From: an uncultured Fibrobacter sp.
GTDB taxonomy: Bacteria; Fibrobacterota; Fibrobacteria; Fibrobacterales; Fibrobacteraceae
Direction of reading: 5' to 3'
Length of the DNA stretch: 39,986 nucleotides
Assembly: GCA_946414025.1 (NCBI GenBank)
Contig: CAMKMX010000029.1
Coordinates: 1-39,986, forward strand
Both the position numbers and the translations under genes were made by a program. Position 1 is the first letter of the stretch; each line of letters starts with the position of its first letter. The notes beneath the pieces are model-generated. The model ran no database searches. It was not told the origin of the DNA and worked only from the letters and a program-made list of their open reading frames with translations. Below are positions 39,547-39,986 of the stretch, in pieces.

Positions 39547-39986
39547 TTACTTCAACTCTTTAAGAGCCGCCTCGTTTTTGGCAATAATGTCTTGCTGAGT
39601 CGCGAGCTTCGTCCTTTCGGCGTTCACGACTGCTTCGGGGGCGCCGCTCACGAACTTTTCGTTCAAGAGTTTGCGTTCAATCGAAGCGGCGAATGCCTTC
39701 GCCTTTTCGATTTCTTTTTCCAGGCGGGCAATTTCTGCGGCCGGGTCGAGGATTCCTTCCAACGGGATGTAGAGTTCGCCACCGGGCACCACGGCGCTGG
39801 CGCTGAACTTCGGCTTCACGGCCTTCACGGCGACGCTCAGGTCAGAAAGACCCGAAAGTTCGGTGATGATAGCCATGCAGTCCTTCACGCTGGCTTCCGT
39901 TGCGGCGTCGTCCACGCTCACCACGGCGCTCAGCTTGGTGGCGGGGCTCACGTTGTAGCGGCCACGCACGCCACGCACGCTTTCCA
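39547..39986 (-). CDS. valS: Valyl-tRNA synthetase, C-terminal part (cut by window edge)
   Basis: About 146 codons of the 3' end; the frame stays open to the window edge, so internal start-like codons are ignored. ESVRGVRGRYNVSPATKL is a conserved part of the anticodon-binding region. The C-terminal coiled coil (LDPAAEIARLEKEIEKAKAF and NEKFVSGAPEAVVNAERTKL) is the tRNA-binding arm typical of ValRS. The catalytic domain lies outside the window. A near-copy of the last 24 codons lies about 890 bp further downstream, beyond the vapBC genes. Confidence 0.95.
   Translation of the reverse strand, partial: ESVRGVRGRYNVSPATKLSAVVSVDDAATEASVKDCMAIITELSGLSDLSVAVKAVKPKFSASAVVPGGELYIPLEGILDPAAEIARLEKEIEKAKAFAASIERKLLNEKFVSGAPEAVVNAERTKLATQQDIIAKNEAALKELK

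Overview
The window looks like a Fibrobacter-type chromosome (phylum Fibrobacterota). This is an inference from several signs: a GC-rich coding style, serine-rich linkers ahead of C-terminal sorting-like modules on secreted proteins, a very large secreted protein, Bacteroidota-like -7 boxes (TAnnTTTG) close to start codons, and many short dispersed repeats between genes. No rRNA, tRNA, CRISPR array, prophage or insertion sequence was seen.

Layout. 1-400 is the 3' end of cysS. 425-2383 (-) is a secreted DUF4874/DUF4832 protein. 2384-2774 holds a decayed gene fragment and its terminator. 2775-8430 (+) carries a three-domain lysophospholipid transporter/acyltransferase/acyl-ACP synthetase fusion, mnmE and a GRP-type sugar transporter. 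8453-13576 holds a cytosolic protein of unknown function, a transglutaminase/NAT-fold enzyme, a lipoprotein, a MATE transporter and an FHA-GGDEF diguanylate cyclase, separated by repeat elements. 14032-19785 encodes a 1917-residue secreted protein. 19883-21550 is a DASS dicarboxylate transporter.

21771-27459 is one probable five-gene operon: DUF4956 membrane protein, HlyD-like adaptor, TolC-like channel, VTC polyphosphate-polymerase domain protein and lamin-tail-domain lipoprotein. It is the best candidate for an undescribed envelope-spanning system. 27461-30216 (-) pairs a CoA-transferase with a condensation-like acyltransferase. Divergent to it, 30387-35529 (+) is a TolC/HlyD/two-permease exporter operon with no ATPase gene. 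A zinc peptidase, a small zinc-ribbon protein and an RBBP9-like hydrolase follow.

The right end (37461-39986) is a recombination hotspot at the 3' end of valS. It holds a RelB/YafQ and a VapB/VapC toxin-antitoxin pair. Beside vapC lies a second, out-of-place copy of the last 24 codons of valS, which differs almost only at synonymous positions and has its own terminator. This suggests that a vapBC cassette arrived with a valS tail from a divergent relative and displaced the resident tail.

Throughout the window there are tandem repeats with a strict 7-bp period in three sequence families (TAGGRNN, TGAGTNN, GAATTCG). They lie between genes, begin at stop codons, and are inserted in frame in mnmE and in the NAT-like gene. 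They combine with a palindromic unit into composite elements.
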